Assembly (NCBI GenBank): GCA_026874595.1
Contig: CM049308.1
Location: 78,290,124 to 78,354,123 of the forward strand
Reading direction: 5' to 3'
DNA from: Sipunculus nudus
Lineage: Eukaryota > Annelida > Sipuncula > Golfingiida > Sipunculidae
Length of the DNA stretch: 64,000 nucleotides
In this document: positions 60,151 to 64,000 of the stretch, piece by piece
Position numbering within the stretch: position 1 is the first letter of the stretch
Layout of the letters: each line of letters opens with the position of its first letter
The notes under the pieces: model-generated
Told to the model about the DNA's origin: nothing
Databases searched by the model: none
What the model saw: only the letters and a program-made list of their open reading frames with translations
Made by a program: the position numbers and the translations under genes

Positions 60151-61101
60151 CAGTGAAACTCCTACTTGCGGACACCTCAGTAAGGCAGACAACTCACTTA
60201 TGTGGACACTAATCTGAGTCCCTTCAATTATTCCTCTATATTATTTTTAACATAAACTCAGTAAAGCGGACAACTTATTTTTCAGACAAGGAACAAACTA
60301 CCCTGTCCCACTAGCATATCCAGTAAATATTATGACCCTCTAAAGGGGACAGACATTGTGAGTTCTATGTTTGTTTATATAATTGCCAGGAGATGGCGCT
60401 CCGAGGACATAACCTCCTATGACCTGTTTTGGTCAAAGCGACAGCCGGGTCTAAGTGTAATTTGGTGAACCATTGGAATGTTATATGTAAATATACAGGA
60501 TCGAAATTGTTGTTTATTTCTATAAATGTGTTGATAACACAATCATTATAAATTAAGATTGGCAGGTCAATAAGGAAAAAGATAAACTGTCAAACTGAAA
60601 CAGCATTTGAAAAGACTACCATCAAAGACTGCTTAGTGATCGACGTCCAGCCTAGGGAGCCTGAATTATAGTCTGTGACAGTTGCACTTTGTTTTGGTGA
60701 ATGCGTAGTGAAGACTATATCCTTAAACAAATAATCAAGCTGTCCAGATGCTGTCAATAATCAATCTTCAGTATGCCTAGTATGCATCCATGAACTCCCG
60801 CTTGCTTAGAAGATGAAGCATGGTACGTTGAATTGAAACTGCCAAGATTAGTTTGCGAGGCCTGGCTGATGTTTTTCTTTCTTTTTATTAATAATTATAT
60901 TTTATCTATTATGAAAAAAATTTAAATAAAATATATGAAGCCTATTTGAAATTAGGTGTACATTTAATGAAAAACATAGGATATCAGAAACATTCAATGA
61001 CCAATTGACGCAATATGCCAAATTCTTTTAAAAAGGACAAGTCACTAATATGGACAAAATCCTCCAATCTCTTGATTGTCCGGATTAGGGGAGTTTCACT
61101 G
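60151..61101. mobile_element. TA-flanked foldback element, about 0.95 kb
   Basis: TA-CAGTGAAACTCCTACTTGCGGACA at the left and TGTCCGGATTAGGGGAGTTTCACTG at the right. GCGGACAACT/GGACAAGT motifs recur inside. The middle has no transposase and may itself carry an insertion. Confidence 0.65.
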
Positions 61102-64000
61102 ATATTTCTTTAAGCATTAATGAGCTGTAATACATTATAATCCTTGGTACCAGACTTATCTTTTATGCACCAACTTGTATGTATAAAACCATGATATAGA
61201 TGTGTAAATGTAAATATTTATTTCAGTTGATTCCTGAGCACTTTTCACACGTTGAAGATACAACGTGAATTTGTCTGTATCTAATTAAGATCATTTAGAT
61301 AACCTGCCACTTTGCTTTACATTGACTGCATTTGATACTTTGTAATGTTTCATACTGAATGTGGGAAGAATCTCACTATTACTTATCATGTATACATGAT
61401 CCTGGAAATAAAAACAGCTATTTTGTGATACAAAGAGTAAAACAATAATTTTAGTGACACCAATAGTCTGCAGATGGCACCAACAGCACTTTGGGCTTAT
61501 AAAACCTCTAATGATATACCTTTAATGAATCCAAAGTATTCAACAAGTTTTTCAGGGCCAGCAGACTTTATTTTGTAATATCATTTAAATTTATTTTTGG
61601 TTGGTATTTCAAAGTGCCTGAGCTGAGCATATTTTATCGGATAACAAGAAGCCAAACAACGGGAGGACCTACACTGTCTCTAACACCAGTCTCATCATAT
61701 GCGTCAATTCGTACTAAGCTAATTATTTAACTTGATAAAGTTCTGGAGTTCATTTGAGAATATAACAAAATTTAATTTAGGTGTACCTGAAATCAAACAG
61801 AATTTTTTCAGATCTTTTTGAAGTTAATAGCTTAAATGTGAAATCCATCAAAATGTCATCCACCATTGATTAAATTTTTCCCACCCTGCAGGCCTTTTTC
61901 TGTTGATTTTCATGTTATGCTCTGTTGCAACCATTATTGTAATAAAGTTCAATCATGGATTTAATTGACTCCGATAATTTGAAAATAATTATTCCTTATA
62001 TGACAATTATATTGAAGTTTTTAAAAAAAAAATACTGACTAGGAATTTTGAAAATTCATTTCAATGCATGGGTCCATTTAGAATAAAAATTGTTCAAAAT
62101 GTTAATGAAAGCACCCATTTCTCAATGATTAAATCATGGAATGTATTGATATTACTTTGCCCGTGACTGAAATAGCCATATTCATTTCCCAAGATGATGA
62201 GTGGCAACTTTGCTTTGAAGGATTATTTTGAGTGATATAAATAGCAGCCGTGTCATAATTTTACTTAAAATTTTTCTTTGTATTGTCTTTGACCACCACC
62301 TTATAACTAAGCCACTTCCTTCTGCACTTTTCAGATATATATATCTATATAATATATATATTATATACCTATATTCAGAACTTATCCCTTGTCCATTTAC
62401 CAAACTCAAAATAAGTTTGGTTTTACGTATACACTATCATGTTGTTGGTCAGATGAATTTGTATTTTCATTTGGATTGTGAGCCTATTAGGCGTAATACC
62501 TTATGAGAAACTGTGGTTAACTGGGTACTAAAATAAGGCGAACTCTGTAACCCATTGGTCCCTTGTATTGGTAGGGTATGATTATTACAATATTGTTTTT
62601 CATTACATTATTTGCAATTATAACAGTATTTGCTGATTTTATTTCAATATTATCAAGTTGGATTTGTTACAACATTGGAAAGTTATTACAATATTGGTTG
62701 TAACAATAAAATGGCAGAGTATTTGAAAATTAAAAGCCAAAAAAAGATGTAAATGCAAAAATAACCATCCCATGTACAATAATTTTTACAACTCCAGAAA
62801 CAGGAAGCAGCAATGGGAACAGTCCAAATAACGCCCCATTCCCCTCCAGGACTAAGTGCAATGCTTACTACATATTAAGTGATATTTGTGTAGTTTACAA
62901 TCTTTTAAGGCTATTTTCAATGGGACAGATGCCTTCTTGCAGAAAACCTACGTTAACTGAATATCTGCCTTTGCCAGGCAACCACAAGGGAAGCAAAGTG
63001 GTACTACTCTGATCAGAATATAAGAAAACAACACAGTTAAATATTTTATTATCTTGCTTACACAATCAGTTTCAAGCACCTTAAACAGTGGAAGCTGTGT
63101 GTGACAGAAGAACTGTTTAACAAACTTAAGCACAGACATGGTAACAAACATAAGCTCTTGAACAATTACATGAAATATGCATATCTAGGCTTTGGTTTTA
63201 GAATGAAAGGCTTCACTTATGACACATAAACAGCTTCTATTGATGAACAGAAGCAGGTATTAAAATAGGCAAGATTGGTATGAACACAAATGAATCATTA
63301 ATACATGTACATTCAAAGACATCTAGAATATACGCAGTACATTTACTGTCTAAACTAGAAGCATCAGAGACCACACATCAAATCCCTACACTGCAGACGT
63401 TGTTAGCCATCTATGGAAAATCCATAAATTTATAACCTGAATACTTTAAAGCAAATCAGGTCATAGCAGCATTGTTTAGAGCATGTCACAATAATTAATT
63501 AAATAATAGTGCACATTCACACAAAGCTTGTTCACTTATGGTGTTTCCTTCACCCCAGCAATGCTTTTGACAAAACTTGATCTGGAAGGAGAGGATGTGG
63601 GTATTGTAATCATGACTTGTATCTCAATGCTACAGCAAATTCCACTGTGAACTTTGACACTCTTGGTCTGTCTCTACATTATCTAAGTCCTCTTCCAAGA
63701 TTGTTTGGATAGTACTTGTATATAATACTGGAAAATAAATATTTACTTGTAGTTCACTCATCACCTCCCAGATGGCAGCATGGCAAGGGTCTACAATCTC
63801 AGTCTGGCTCATTTGACTATGGTGGACAGCTGTAGGTATAATCTATGGGGTTAATAGAACTACCAAGTGGACTTAAATATCTGTATATCTGCTTATTTAA
63901 TTGTAACAAAGAACTATTCTGAATGGTAGAGAGATGTATGAATAGCAATACTGGGTCACTGTATGGAGACAGATCTAACTTTTCGGTGTATTCATGATTC
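61102..64000. other. Last 2.9 kb, no gene recognised
   Basis: AT-rich. A small inverted AT hairpin at 62333-62372 (TATATATATCTATATAATATA). ORFs of 60-92 codons show no domain. Confidence 0.4.

Noticed and set aside
59524..60217. ORFs with 10-residue repeats on both strands
   Set aside because: A 30-bp tandem repeat keeps frame by arithmetic; both strands being open argues against coding.

Overview
This is a piece of an animal nuclear genome, not prokaryotic. It is AT-rich, has one gene split into GT-AG exons with introns of 0.6-6.3 kb, and is crowded with microsatellites, MITE-like elements, tRNA-derived SINEs and tandem-repeat elements. The repeat style (arrays of TGACCTTGACCTTTGACC, tandem-cored Helentron-like elements, short TA-flanked foldback elements) suggests a marine invertebrate, most likely a lophotrochozoan such as a mollusc. 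That placement is inference from style only.

The one confident gene is on the plus strand: a Hedgehog-interacting-protein-like (HHIPL) gene with twelve coding exons from 34200 to 57279. All joins keep frame and give 714 residues: signal peptide, folate-receptor-like cysteine domain, six-bladed glucose/sorbosone-dehydrogenase-like propeller, Thr/Ser-rich linker, a complete eight-cysteine WAP domain, and a short hydrophobic C-terminus that looks like a GPI-attachment signal. The vertebrate HHIPL1 tail carries an SRCR domain instead, so the WAP plus anchor tail is the most interesting protein-level observation. A splice acceptor 10 bases before the ATG implies an upstream non-coding exon. A TATA box, an initiator 31 bases downstream and a splice donor at 20535-20590 are a candidate for it.

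Region by region: 1-3 kb holds a possible small secreted-peptide ORF on the minus strand (955-1110, TATA box upstream) and an AT microsatellite. 3-4.4 kb is a tandem element rich in nuclear-receptor half-sites. 5.0-14.8 kb is a degenerate inverted duplication whose arms share an NRF1-type GCGCATGCGC site and a splice-donor-like GTGAGTA; the left arm is interrupted by a 1.5-kb TA-flanked element whose empty site survives in the right arm. 14.8-24.3 kb holds nested foldback elements, the candidate promoter, and a three-fold duplication interleaved with AT arrays. 24.7-34.1 kb has a Helentron-like element, a 0.5-kb dispersed duplication and a head-to-head SINE pair. 34.2-57.3 kb is the HHIPL gene, with two further Helentron-like copies, a 41-bp minisatellite of about 30 units, and older tandem elements in its introns. 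57.3-64 kb is 3' flank with short tandem repeats and one MITE-like element; I see no gene there.

All coordinates were worked out by eye. Exon ends are exact where stated; repeat boundaries are approximate. No RNA gene, CRISPR array or viral gene was recognised.
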